Source: Amblyomma americanum (Eukaryota > Arthropoda > Arachnida > Ixodida > Ixodidae). From it: DNA of 64,000 nt. Below the pieces are notes generated by a model, which saw only the letters and a program-made list of their open reading frames with translations, was not told the origin of the DNA and searched no databases. Positions within the stretch are counted from its first letter, which is position 1; every line of letters begins with the position of its first letter. The position numbers and the translations under genes were made by a program. Where the stretch lies: assembly GCF_052857255.1 (NCBI RefSeq), contig NC_135500.1, positions 165,420,183 to 165,484,182 on the forward strand, read 5' to 3'. Below are positions 34,270 through 47,807 of the stretch, piece by piece.

Positions 34270-37200
34270 GCGCTTTGGCTGGGTACGCTGTGACACAGCC
34301 CAACCACACGGCACTAGGAGACAGTCGTCCACACATGGTGACTCCTTGCCACTGCTGGCACAGCACAGGCCATGCTGTCAAATGTTCGTTTCTGCAACCG
34401 TTTCGAAAGACTCAAAAAGTGCGGCAGAGAAATCACAGACTAGTATGTGCAGCTGAACGCTCATCGTAATATATTTTGTGTACACAGCATAAATAAAGAC
34501 GGCAGGACACATAAACTGTATCGAGAAAAGCAGTTAAGTGACAGAGGTTCGATCTTAACTAGATTGCTGTTTGTTTTTATGGTCGCAACTAATGTCCGCT
34601 GATGCTGCTTTGGTGTGTGCAGCTTCGTCTTGAACAAAGAAAAAAAAATAACACTCTAACAAATCCAAATTCTCGTAAGGTGGCACAATTCAACGGCAAA
34701 TTAACTCATGCACGCGAAGGTACCCCCTCCTTCAATGCATCCACAGAAACAGTGGAAACGCAGGGTCCTCTCATTAAGGTGACCTAGTTTAGCAGCCCTG
34801 AAAGACGCATTACTAAAACGTCACATTTCAAACAAACTTTAGAACGGCGACTACCAGCGGTAACATGACGAGCGCTCTCCGAAAACAGCTGGTATACGAG
34901 GTCCGATGAAAAAGATCAGACGGCTTAACGAGCGCCCGTACGGCGCGTCAATACCTAGGGGGGTTGGGTGAAGCGCTGAAACAGGCCCCGGAATTACTTC
35001 CATTTGTTTAGGAAAATGCGTGGGCGATGGATTTCTGTGTTGGAGGTGTCGATTTCGAAACAAGATAGCTTTGGAGACAGCGGCTAGCCGAATCACAACC
35101 GTATAAGATCAGAGCATAATACGTCAAGATTTTCGCCGGAGGAAACTGCTGTTCTGATCAAACGTAACGAAAACATCAATCCTAGTTGTAAATTAGCAAC
35201 GAAGAACTTTACATAGCGATCACAGCGTACCGAAGGTTCATTTAAGCCTATTAATCGCTACCGACAACATGTACGCTCAGCAGGAAGTGATCAGAAACCT
35301 TACTGTTCAAAACGGCGTTGCAGAATTGTGTGTTCGTCCATAGACAGCAGCGATATTCTACTCCATGGCAAGCGAGGTTATTTCTCCGAGTTTATTCTTG
35401 AGATCTGCCCACATGCGTCAAGATTCGCATCCATGAAGGATGAAGACAAGTAGCGTCATCCAGTGTGCATGAAGAAAACTTTCGGTTTCGCTTTCGGGCG
35501 CAGCTATCGGCTCGTTTTTTAGCGTACAGGCAAATGCCATTCAAACCAGCCTGCCAGCATTTTGCTTTGAGAGTTTTATTTTTGCTACTAATTCTTTTAC
35601 ACCAAGGGCGCGTGCTTAAAGGTTCATCTTGCATCAGCAAAAAGCTGTCAGCGCGAAAATTGCGTTGCTTTTCGGTGGGATGTGAGAATTAAAGCATCAA
35701 CAAGCGCACCTGTGCTATTAAAAACAAAAATTACGTGCGAAAGCTACAAGGTCACTGGAAGCTAAGGCGGGACAATGAGAAACGCGAATGCAGATAGCTC
35801 CGGATTAATTTCAACTAGCTTGTGTACTAGTCCCTTCACTTATCTCACCCTTTGCTCCAGGATTTTGTATGTTTCACGAGCTCTTACGTGTGCAGACGAA
35901 TCACTCAATAAAGAACAGGGATCAGTACTACGACAAGTACAAAAGAGAATCAGGAACCACACAATGAACAGATTCTCGCAGAGCTAACCCCAAAACATGT
36001 AAATTTCGCAATGATCGAGCTACCTCTTCCCCGGATATTTTATGGGATTCCATAAAGTTAATTGCCAAAAACAGGAACAAGAAATTTCTCTCTGCCTTTA
36101 GACCTATGTGACTAACTCTAGCCACAACCGTAGCAGACCAGCTATAATTCAAGCAAAAAAAAAAAATGCACATTGCAACTACACCAACTTATAAGCCTCA
36201 TAGTAAAATGACCTTGACCTCCTGTGTGCACCCTTTGTTTGCTGTCGACAAATACGATCGTGTGTGTAATACAATCATGCACATGGAACACAACTGACGA
36301 CAGTACAGGATGTCGGAATGCTGTTTCTTGAAATGAAAGCAATTAAAAAGAGTATTGTGACTATGGTTATTCATAAACACCTAGTTTCTTTCCTTTCCCC
36401 CATAAAATTGAGGTAGATACTCACATTTGTGATATATAACTCAAGAATGAAGTGATAAATGCCCCTCAAAGGATGCCCTACAACCAATGGCATTCACCTC
36501 TTCTCAATGCCATGGTCAACTGAATTGCACCTGCTAGCATGGCATTGCAGGCAGTTGGAATTAGTACAAGGCATTTTTTGACTGTGATGCCATGACATGT
36601 CCATGTGGAGGGCCTTTTGAGGGGCATATGTCGCCTTGCTATCGAGTTGCATCCGGCTATACTCTCGTCACGCAATTTTCAGGAATCAGTGTCTTTAATT
36701 TGTGAATTCATCCTTTCTGATGATTAGGTACTGCAACTAGATATATGGGATGGCTAATTTGTAGCAGGGCAGGAATAAACTAGCTCAAAAGCCAGATTTA
36801 TTTACTTACTCATTCACGAAGGTCCCACAGTATGTTCAAAGATTCCAAGTAGCTGCTCAAAACGGCAGTCAAGTTGGGTGTCAACAATGTGGTTTTATCA
36901 ATGGAGTGGTCACTGATCAAGGAAAGATGAGCAGTTAGGCAGTTCATGTTCTTTTGTATGCGAACAAAAAAAACAAAGGATTCAAAGGTGCATATGGGGA
37001 GCATACAGCATTAGGATGGTTCAGGTAAGAAAACTAGCAAGCTGGCATGATAACCTGATTGCTCACAGGCACAGTGACCTGCCTGTAGTACAGAAGCAGG
37101 CTGCTTTAAAATGAGAGGCAAGTGTGAGAAGCTACGGTTGAGCCTGGAGTCCAGCAATACTGCTCGGTTTTAATAGGTAGCGAGAAAAAGTTGTGTTCTT

Positions 37201-39330
37201 ATGAAATGAGGTGAACTCCATGGTTGCAAGAGAATAAAAAATCGAGGAACCCATGCTAACAAAGAAAATGAATCGATTAACTCATTAGCACTGAGCACCC
37301 ACATACTTGGCTGTCGCTCCTGATACAGCTCGCGATATAGCATCTCACAAAATGTCATCATAAGGCTATTCTATCCAGCTGCCAATGACAACTGGGGATC
37401 GCCGTTACATGCTCAGCTCAAAGCAATATTGAGTTGCACGTGCAACTCATGGGAAGTCTTCAGGAGACATTAACATCTAGTGTTGCTATTATAACCAATA
37501 TATAAAATTGCTCAAGAAAAAAGACAGCGTTGCTGTGCTTGGGCTGGGGCATAGAGAGCAGGAGTGTCCATTCATCGCAGGCATTCAGATCTTAAGACAG
37601 GCCACAGACCCGTCTCTTATCCTGAAAGAGTACAGCACTCTGTAGATTGGCTTGAAGAACGTAGTAGCAATGTACCTCATTCAGTGATGGCAGTGACAGC
37701 ACTGAACTTCTGGCCACCTTAGAGAGAGGCAGGTTTACAAGTCAACAGCATAGTGCATGACGAAGATGAAGATAAAGCTGGCTTTGCGCCCTTTGCTGGA
37801 TGTTTGAGGCATTCATGCTGCACGTTTTGCAGGCCGAGCTGTGTCCAAAGCATGCCATGTGGCATGAGAAGTGTTCCGAAAGCAGCTAATTTCATTAACA
37901 TGTTGCAGCTTGCAGCTATTGCGAAGTATGAAAAGGTCATGCAGAAGGCCTGCGAGGGTCACACGGTGTGTTTTGTGCCCTGCGCTCGTGGCTGCGGAAA
38001 TCCTTACACTTCACATCACAATTCCCAGGTAAAGCAATTGTGTAATGTTCATGCGTGGTTAAGTTTTCAACTTAAATGTAAAACTTGTCCTCCACATTGC
38101 CTGCACATTTTCTTAAGCGTTGACACATGCTCCAATATATCTAATCTACAAGCTCTGGGCAGCAATCTGTGAAGGCTAGGGGAATGATATCCCAACGCTA
38201 CAGAGTGTTTCCGAGTGAAACACAAAGCTCGTGAAATGTGTACAGCGTGCAGCTGTGAGGAGCTGAAGGCTGTACTAGGCCTTTTTAAAGTAATGCTGCT
38301 AAAAGCTTCAGTCAGTGTTCTGAAGCAACACTTTCTCTAAGCAGGTGGGTTTTGCTGCCAGCATTCAAAATGAAGCTTCGCACTTCTGTGTTACATGCAG
38401 CTGCATTTTAGCTGACACAAACAAATGAAACAAACAAGAAAATGGAAGTGAGGATGCATATGCATTTTTTTTCTCAAGAAGAAAATAGCTGAAGATATAT
38501 GTGCAAACACTGGCTGAACCTGAAGGCAAAGGCAAATTTCAAGTTCAAGAACAAACTAGAACTATGAAAAACTTTGGCGCTACAAATGAAGAAGTAAAAA
38601 ATACTAATAAACATATAGCCCACCATGCACTACTACAACAGCCACACAGGGGCCATTTTTAAACCTCCTGTGCCTTCTCATTTATTTAGCTGCTTAATTC
38701 CCCTCCCTCCAGTAAAGATCACCCAACCAAAACAAAACAGATCGGTCCCTGATCCCATGATCACTGGTATTCTTTTATGTATTTTCCCTTAACTACTTGG
38801 ATAAAATCATGTCAAAAGTATTTTATAATACGATAAAATGAATAATATATGTCTGGTTAACATCCCTGCTTTTCCTTCCTCTGCTTGCTTTTTGTTTTTC
38901 TTTTTTTCAGTGCTTGAAAGATGTTAGATGTGATAAATGCAAGTCAATACAACACTCATCAGGACAAATGTACCTGGCCTTTCTTCCTGAAGCACAGAAC
39001 CCATTATAGGAAGGAAGAAACTGTGACATCCTTGTATTGATGAAAACAAAACAAAAAACACAGCAAAGGAAAATGCAAACAATATGATGGTCACTGACCA
39101 AATCAAAGAGACTGGGGGATGCTTCCATATTTCAAAACCTTTACAGATTTCCGGTGAACAACAAACTAGACATGAGTCAGCCATTTGTTTCAATAAGCAA
39201 GATATGGTGCGGTGAGCATGTGTGGATCACTGACAGGTTGCCAGTTCTAAAGACAGTATGAATCTGTACTAGCCGAGTATGGGTTTTCGTTGAACACAAG
39301 GCCATGTAAGAGAACGTATGACATGATAGA
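34270..39330. other. Intergenic region between DDX52 and HPS5
   Basis: About 5 kb between the DDX52 3' end and the HPS5 start. The part nearest HPS5, especially 34850-35110, is GC-richer (cgagcgcccgtacggcgcgt) and is the likeliest place for the HPS5 promoter or a 5' noncoding exon, but no TATA box or start motif can be assigned. An open stretch at 37753-38172 (plus, 139 codons, Cys-rich) is unrecognised and probably non-coding. Confidence 0.5.
36460..36626. mobile_element. Possible 167-bp MITE
   Basis: Starts TGCCCCTCAAAGG and ends with the near complement CCTTTTGAGGGGCA. No clear target duplication was seen, so it is called only from the terminal inverted repeats. Confidence 0.4.
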
Positions 39331-39336
39331 TTTATT
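39331..39336 (-). terminator. DDX52: DDX52 polyadenylation signal
   Basis: AATAAA on the minus strand, only 14 bases after the DDX52 stop codon. This predicts a 3' UTR of roughly 35-45 nt if cleavage follows at the usual distance. Confidence 0.7.
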
Positions 39337-39350
39337 TTACGCAATAAAAC

Positions 39351-39468
39351 TCATGAGGCACTTGAGTCTGATGTCTTTTTCTTGCGATGAAATTTCTTTT
39401 TCTTGAAGTCTGGAGGCATTGTTGAGATGGACTCGCGATCTGCAACAGGTAGGTGTCTCACTCGTTGC
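39351..39468 (-). CDS. DDX52: DDX52 coding exon 12 (stop codon)
   Basis: Encodes residues 497-535 and the TGA stop at 39351-39353. It contains [20 protein letters not shown], matching the C-terminus of orthologues. Acceptor TTTTCAG. Confidence 0.95.
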
Positions 39469-42400
39469 CTGAAAAAAGCAAAAGCCAAAGTCAGGGTTTT
39501 CTAAATCATCAAGCTGAAGTCTCTCTTGCAGTTGTCTCTCAAGATTGCAGGGACATCTGTTACATGGGCAGGGGCATCAAATTTTTGTTCTGTGTTCTTT
39601 TCTTTGGAGTGATCCAGAAGACCCCAGCAAATATAAATCACCATGTGGAACTCACCTATGCCCGGTGAGTAATTTCGTCACTATCACCAACCTGACTATG
39701 CCGACTACAGGACAAAGGCCTCTCCCACTCCTCTCCAATTAAACCTGTCCTGTGCCAGCTGCAGCCACCATTTCCGCGCAAACTTGGTTACCTCATCCGC
39801 CCATCTAACTTTCTGCCGTCCCCTGCTATGCTTGCCTTCTCTTGTGGTGTCACCACGACCTGCCCACAGGGCCAGGTGGCAACGTGCCCAACAGACTGTG
39901 ATCAAACTACCTACCATGGCAGGTGGCAATTGAATTAACGATTGGTCGCAAGAGGTTGCTCGAGGCAAAAAAAATTTTGGCTCCAATCCATGCTGTGAAG
40001 GTGGTTCGACAGCGAAGCTATGCTGTTTGCATTCAATTTTTAGCCTAGTGTTTTTTGTTTACTACAACAACATCAAAATAAGCAACCAACCATAATCTTC
40101 CCAGGAAACACATGCGGGAAGAAGGAACTTGCTTCCCATTGTTTGCAGGCACCATTACCATACATCATGTGGTTTGCACTTCCCAGGAGGACTTTGAATG
40201 AAGTCAGCCCCTTTCCAAGCAGCTGCAAACCTAATGTTTGTGGGAACATAGTTGTAATTGTCCCCACAGCAGGGAAATATTCCTTCCCTTACAGCAGCTT
40301 GGGTGTCCACCGAGATATGTGAGACAGGCATCATTTCCTTTCCTTAACCACATTCCCATTTGTCAAGATATGTGTACAGGCCTCATTTCCTTTCCTTAAA
40401 TTGTCCAACCGCCAAGTGGGGCTCTTAAAGAGGGAGCTGAAGCATTGTGGTTTTTAAGTTTTTTCTTTTAAATTTTTTTTCACCTGTTATGGTGGGCAGG
40501 TTGTGATGGCGCTGCAAGGTCACGTGACCTAGGTGGCCCACCTGCTTCCTAGGTTGCTTCTCTGGGGATTTTTCGTTCATGATCAACGACGCTGACACCG
40601 GACTTTCTGTTGACACGAGCTCCTTAACACTATCGTATTAAAAAACGCACCCAGCCTGCAGGTCCAGTGTTCAGCATGTTTGCTTTATCTCGCCACAAAT
40701 GGCCAGCATCGTCAACTATCATAAAATTGCCAGATCACACCCTGATATAGCAAACCATTTTCGAAGCGAACGATGCTATATACCGGCAACACAAACACTG
40801 CGACTGTGTGTTTTTGTTAATGAACAAATGGATGGATGGACAGGCGGGCAGACATACTCTGAAATTTCGACTCTTGGAAAAAAAAAAAAGGCCCACGTCA
40901 TGAACCCTCCCCCCAGATTGATGTAAACTTTTCTCGAAGAAAAGTGGATTCATTATGTGAGTAAACATGGTATGTGGACATGTAGGCAGAACCCAGGCGA
41001 ACTGATATGCAAAGAGGACCTCACACCACTGAAGGGAGCCATTAATGTTATCGCATCATTCCCTAAAGTGAAACTTATGGTCCTCTCAGTTTCTGTTTCC
41101 ATAACATATTTGGTTAGAAAATGAACTGACTTTGGGTTCTTTCCAAGAAGGTAGTCTGGCAGTGGCTGCCCAGCTTCCCGTAGGAGGTGCACAATGCTCT
41201 TCAACCGGCCTTCAGCCACATCATCTTCAGTGAAAAATGTGATTGCATGACCTGGGTGACCGGCACGGCCTGTTCGACCTGTGTGAATAGGAGGGAGATA
41301 AATGAAATTAGGCAGTGAAATCAGATCTCGTCAGAGTAACTGGCTGAAGTAATAATAACCACCTCCCACCAAAAAGTGACCTTCAGCACTAGTGAAGAAA
41401 AGCGCAACATTTCAGTTGCTGCGAGGCGTAGTAAATGGGATTACCATTGCAATTTTTGTTTTGCCAGCTAAAATCAGTAGAAAAATTAGCCATGAAATGG
41501 AGCACGCATACTGGCAATGACAGAAATATGCAATCAAATCCTGAAACAATGAAACCAGCAAAGTAATGCTGACACAGAGGACATGGCACACAGGACACAA
41601 TTAAGTACTCAGCCCAGCCTTTCGTGCTGGTCTTCATTTACTCATTTCACTCATTTAATCGTGTATTGACTCGCCCAGCTCTACACCAAAGTTAAATGTG
41701 CCTCTATGACAGCGACGCCCCAGAGAGTTCATAAGATTGATCATGCAAGGATTTGCGGAGGAGAATCCATGAGGCAACCTGCCAGTGACAGGCATGTTTG
41801 GCTGAAGTAACTCTGCTTGTGTAAATGACAACGTTGTCATCACAGGGTCAGGAGAAAAAAAGCCTTGTTCAAGACACACATTACTGACAGAACCTGTGCC
41901 ATGGCATAACACACCATACAAGTGGTGGGGTTTAATACCAAGTCTAGCAAATTACCTCAAAGCCTTCACGCATGGCAGAATTTGCAGTTTAGATGTCAAA
42001 GGGTTGCACACCAGGCACTCGTTATAGCAGTGCTCCATCATTTAAATAAAGGCTTTGGTGCCTAGAGATATGATGGTGATGCAGTCAACAAGTTGAAGCT
42101 GACACCAGTGATTATGAACAGAGTAAGCACTGAGGTACTAAGACAAGACACATGGTGTTTCGACATGGTGTGTGAATATACCATATCTCAAGGGATTTCC
42201 AAGCTAGAATAATTTGTAAGCAGGGTAAGCTTACGAAGCCAGGCCTTTGTCCCTCCCTACCTTAAATTTCTAGAAATATGCACCTTCAGATTTACTAAAA
42301 AGTGTCTTTTATATTGGAACTTCTGTTTAGTACAGCAGAAAATAAAGCTGCACATCAGGAGCAATATAGCAGCATAGTTTTCAGAAATCATACTTTGATA

Positions 42401-45400
42401 TAACTGAATTATACCCCAAAAAACTTTCTAAACAAGCGGTGACAAACAATGGTAAATATTTATAGGAGTTTATTATGAGACATGCAAAACTCATAACTGA
42501 AATTTAGAGATCTGCAAGTTCAAATTGACGAGAGTCTACTGCAATTCAATGGCACAGTTCATTAAACTCACAATGGTGCCAAAACACCTGTGTGCTATAA
42601 TTTAGAGAGACAAGCTTGGACAAACTAATAAAACGAACTGGTGCAACACCACCTGTGCAGGCACCACGAACTCGATCAGCAGTCCCTTACCAACACGGTG
42701 GACATATGAGACGACAGTCGGCGGCACGTCGTAGTTGATGACAAGGCCAACACCCTGGAAGTCCAGACCGCGGGCCAAGACCTCAGTGCAGATCAGCACC
42801 CACACCTGGCCAGAGCGAAATGCCCGCACGACGCGGTCACGCTGGGCCTGAGGTCGCTCCGCATGGATCACGTCCACATTGATGCCATCATAGACAAGCT
42901 CGGCAAAGAGCTCCTTGGCCCGTTGCTTGCTTTGCACAAACACCAACACAGGAGGCTGGAGCTTTCCCTGCACAGGTGAATGAGGCAGGATTTTCACATT
43001 AAAGAGGAAATTTACTACCTTCTTTATCATTACCTAGGATGGTACAATTTCAAAAGAAGTACTGTTTGTAAATGCACACAAGATATGCAAACGTGCTGCA
43101 CTTTTACGGCAAAACTTGCAGACACACGCAAAGCATGTAGTATGTCACACGCAGGAGCCACAGAGTTCAGAGAATTAGGAAAAAAATCAGGTGAAGATAA
43201 AACTAAAAAAAAGAAAGGAAGAAATGCCTGTGACATAAGAATCTACAAAGTTTATGACAATGTAAAGCAGCCACCAACAAGAATATGTTCTCAATCCCTT
43301 AAGCTTTAGGCCTGTTAAGCCCACTGGGAAGAGCAGAAGAGCACTGAATACCTGATCATCCCGCTAGCTGACAGCTGCGTAACGAAAATTTACGTGGATT
43401 TCCAGTAGACCCGAGGGCACATTTGATATTTTGAATACATGGTTTGCGAATAGTATTTGCTTTTTGATTTGATTCGTACTGCACTTCTGCTATAGTCAAA
43501 CTCAGTTATAATAAGCAGCGCGATTCAACGCGATTTGTTCAGTACATGAAAAAATTTGATACCCGAGCTTGCTTAGAATGAATTTCAGTCCCAAATTCAT
43601 TATACAAGAGTTTGTGAACAGTGGAGCAAAACAGGCTGACGAAAAAAAATATGCCAGTCACCATGAATAATCTTCTCTAAAAGTAATTTATTGGCGATAA
43701 ATCTACACCTATTTGCAGAAGTGATTTTTGCCTGAACACTGTGTTAGGTTTACCAATGAGAATTACATTTTCGACATGCAACATCATTTCAGTGATCTCC
43801 AGTCCGCTTCCCTGTATTCTTGAGCAGTATCGTCGTAGCACATCAGTAGCAGAAAGGGTTTCGTGAAGCATCAGGCGAGGGTGATCATCTTCTGGCAAAG
43901 GCTCCTCGGTGGCACCCGACGCCAGCATACGGAAACAATTTCTAAATCTAATGGGCTCACTGTCACAATTATGTCGTCGTCAACCATCAAAAAATCCTCA
44001 AAGGCAACTTCTGTTGGCATAGCATGTGGAAAATCAGCGAGTTCTTCACCCAGCGTGGCAATTTCACTGTCATCTTGCATTACGTGCACTGCACTCTCAG
44101 CTTCCATACACTCATGACACAGTCTAGCGTGATGGAAGCAGTTCCGTATTCTGTCTTGAGTCACATCTTGCCAGCCATAGCTGATCATTTCGACTGCAGC
44201 CAGCAAACTAAGCTTCAGCTCATCATTAACCCGCAGTTTCATTAAGAGCCGCTCAACCACGCGCTTTCACTAGCCTGGTCTGTATGCACGAATGACACCT
44301 TGATCAAGAGGCCGTAAAAACCGCTGCTGTGCTCGGTGACAGAAAGCAAAGCTAAATGTTTTCGAGCAAGACGCCGCAATGGCATGCTGAACAGTTATCC
44401 ATGAGGATGCAAACCTTTCGCCCACTCGTTGCAAGCTCCTCGTCCTAGTCGCGCAGCCAAGCCTCTAACAATGCCCTGGTCATCCAAGCCTTGTTTCAAG
44501 TTGACATGGGCGACTTGAATTTGCTAATGAAAAACGGTTGCAACTTTGAAGATCCGTCCATGTTTGTCGTGAGGAGGACTGTCATGCAGTCCTTGTTCAA
44601 TTTCCCGCCATGACACTACTCATTTATGAGCGCCAAGGTCCTACTCGGCAGCAGTTACCAAAATAGGGCAATTTCGTACACGTTGTAAATGTTGCACAGT
44701 TCGTACCTCTCCCTCACAGCAGGCCACCCATTTTGTACCCACTTCTCTGTGCCTTCTGTGTCGACTGCATAGTTCCGACCTGCGACAACATTTCAGGTGA
44801 TAGAGCCGCGGTCCCTAAATCTTTGCCTCTTGACATCCAAAATGTAGGTGAATCCTCTGCCTTCTGCAGCAGCATGGGACTAGAGACTAGCAGATTTCAT
44901 GCGCAGATGATCAAGAACCACCGGTGTACAAGGGTTTCTTATTTCCATCATAAGACAGCTTGCGGAGGCAACGACCAGACCATCAGCATTTGGGCTTTCT
45001 TGCACATTGTTTCTGATGGCCGGCTTGTTTCTCAAGATGGTGCTTAGTGTGCTCCTCAGAATCTTGAAATGAGCTGCAATGTTCAACTTTTCTTTGCCAA
45101 AGTCAACTTGGCAAATAACCTCAAATTTGTTGAAAAGTGGCAGGGCTTGCCACTGTTTCATTGCCATTTTGTGGAATGATGCACCGAAAGCAAGTGCGCA
45201 GCAATGCAGGCACAGCTAGAGTCGAGAGAGCAGAACAGCAGCACGACTTCCAAACGTTAACAAAGAGAGCACCAAGGATGATGTCTCGTAGCGTCTGTAG
45301 GCTGCCTTCTTCTCTCGAAGCCAGCACAGTAGATCTGCAGCTGCTCACACGTACTTGATCGCGCAGTAGGCGGCTGCCAAATAGGAGTGCTGCAAAGCAA

Positions 45401-47740
45401 GGCTGGCCGACCATTTTCATTGAAGAGCGGATGGGCAGTGTGCCTGCCTCGGAAACTACACAGAGCCAGAGCAGCAGTGCATTGGTGGGCGTTAGGTGAC
45501 TGATTACGGGCGCCCAGAGTTCGATACTACATCCAAAGTGTAGTTTGATATAAAAAGGAAACCGACCGACCGACAGAACGACCGATCAATCTTTTATTTC
45601 AGTTTGCACATGGAAACTGGGGATGGTGAGAAAAAAGCAGTGAATGATACACCACTTGACGGGCCTCACCATCCTTACAAGTCAGCAGTTGGCACGAGGC
45701 AAAAACAACCACTGCTGAAAAGTGAATACAAGTGCACTTATGAAGAACAAGGTTGACCGAAACAGATATCTAGTAATTGGCAGCAATAATTATTAGCAAA
45801 AGTCAGTGAGGCTATAACTTGTTATTTCCTCATGGAATCTGCAGCCGGCATGCAGTAATGTTAAGCCTTACATAAAACCAATGCACTGACAATCACCAAG
45901 AGCCACCGTGGCGTGTGCCGGGAAACGAAGTGCAGCACCATGCCATGACCCAGTTTACCAGTGGCTGTGAATGTGCCAGCGACAAAAGTCAGTGGGTGCC
46001 AGCGATCCTTTCATTTTTTGATCACAAAAGTAAGAGAAGCAAACAAAAGCGGGGCTTGTGGAGCAAAGTGGAACGGGAGATGCTGTGCCTTGCGTGCATT
46101 ACTGTGGTTAGACTCAAAACATTTGATAGAGGTCTTTCTGCGACCCCTACTCTGAGTGACTAGCATCGCATGCTGGGGAAAGCAAGGATTCACAGAAAGC
46201 ATGGAACAGCACACTGCTGACGTCAGACAAATGAACAGTGAGCGAAGATTGGTGGTTGTGCATGCGAAGCATGTGACCACAGCAGTAAGCTGTCACACCT
46301 TTGCACATTAGGGTTAAAACTGGAAATTTTTTCTATCACACAAACATTTTCAATGCTGAGTTAACATCCCTATCCTTTTATATCTGTTTCTCGTTTACAA
46401 AATGTCAATGCTGATATGAGCTTCCTTTGTGATGACTGGCACGTTCCAAGGCCTCCAGGTGGGCTGCAGAGATACCATATGCAAAGAGATCATCGGACTA
46501 ACTGTAAACTGCTGTCAGTCTCCACTATCCCGGTTACAAGTGAGCACGTATGCATCGGCACAGCTGACGGATTGAAAGATTATACTCCAAGTCATCAGCG
46601 TAACTTTCAGTGCAGATCAGGAGCAACGAGGTCTTACCGTTAGTTGAAAAAAAAAAGAAACATCTGAACACAGTTCGACAGTATCCTTTAGCAAAATGCT
46701 ACACAAAGAAGCCTCACCTCTCTGACAAGTCCACGCATAGCCAGAAGTTTGCCCGATTCACTGCCCACAAACTGAAGCTTCTGGTCCACAAGGTCTGCTG
46801 CTGCATTCCTGTGCACAACAGCCAAGTTTCATTGCTTTACATTTTTGATGCTAATTACAGTTACAATACATCATTAGAAAAAAAAATTAATTTTACAGTC
46901 AAGCCAGCTCCTACACAGAAACCTCAAAGGATCTTAAATACACTGGGGCATCTGATCTTAAATGAAAAGTGCAGCAAGCAAATCAACCTGACCAAGTACT
47001 GCTGTTTCATGCTTCACAGGGAACTCAACAGTTTTTAATAAAATACCATGCTTTGCCTGTCTAGCTGTACCAAAGGCCCTGGCAACCATCACGAGAACAG
47101 TATGACTACTCTCACAGACATGTGCCTGAAATGCCCTGCCAGTAGTAGAAAGAAACTAAACGAAGAGTAGGCAATGTCAAGGCATAGTACAGAACTGTCA
47201 CACGATGTTTGAAGCTAGCTGTGATAGTGAAGTTGCAGGCAAGTGCAGACTCGCAGATTTCTTGCATAAAAGAAGCGAGAAAAGAACGACTGCACTGCTA
47301 TGACATAAGAGCGCGAAATAGGCCTGTAGCTGCCTGAGGACATTGGGGGAGGTTAGGGAAGAGGATGTGCCAAGTGGCTAGGGTGCCAGTGAGGTGAAAA
47401 TGTTTTGCTGCTTCAGGTGGCTGCAGTTTGGATGTTACTTTACCTTTGCAAGACACCACGTTCTTCATCATGCTTCCAGGACAACAGAATGTTCTTGGCA
47501 GCACCTGTTCTGCTGTACTGTTCTGCTGGCTTCTCTACCCGATTTAGGGCTCATTAAAGGATTTGAAGGAAGTACACTAACATAACAATGACACTAACAT
47601 GCAGAACAGCTTAAGGTTGCTGCATGCAATGGCACTCGCCTTTATGAGGAGGCGTGACAACAATGTAGTGAGGTGTTGCTGCTGGAGGTGCAAGTAGAGA
47701 GAAATCACACGAGAGAATTTAAGGTCAGAGAAATAGCAAA

Positions 47741-47807
<67 letters not shown>

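Noticed and set aside
34270..34332. N-terminal extension of HPS5 upstream of 34269
   Set aside because: It would need a non-ATG start, and the family N-terminus fits the ATG at 34269.
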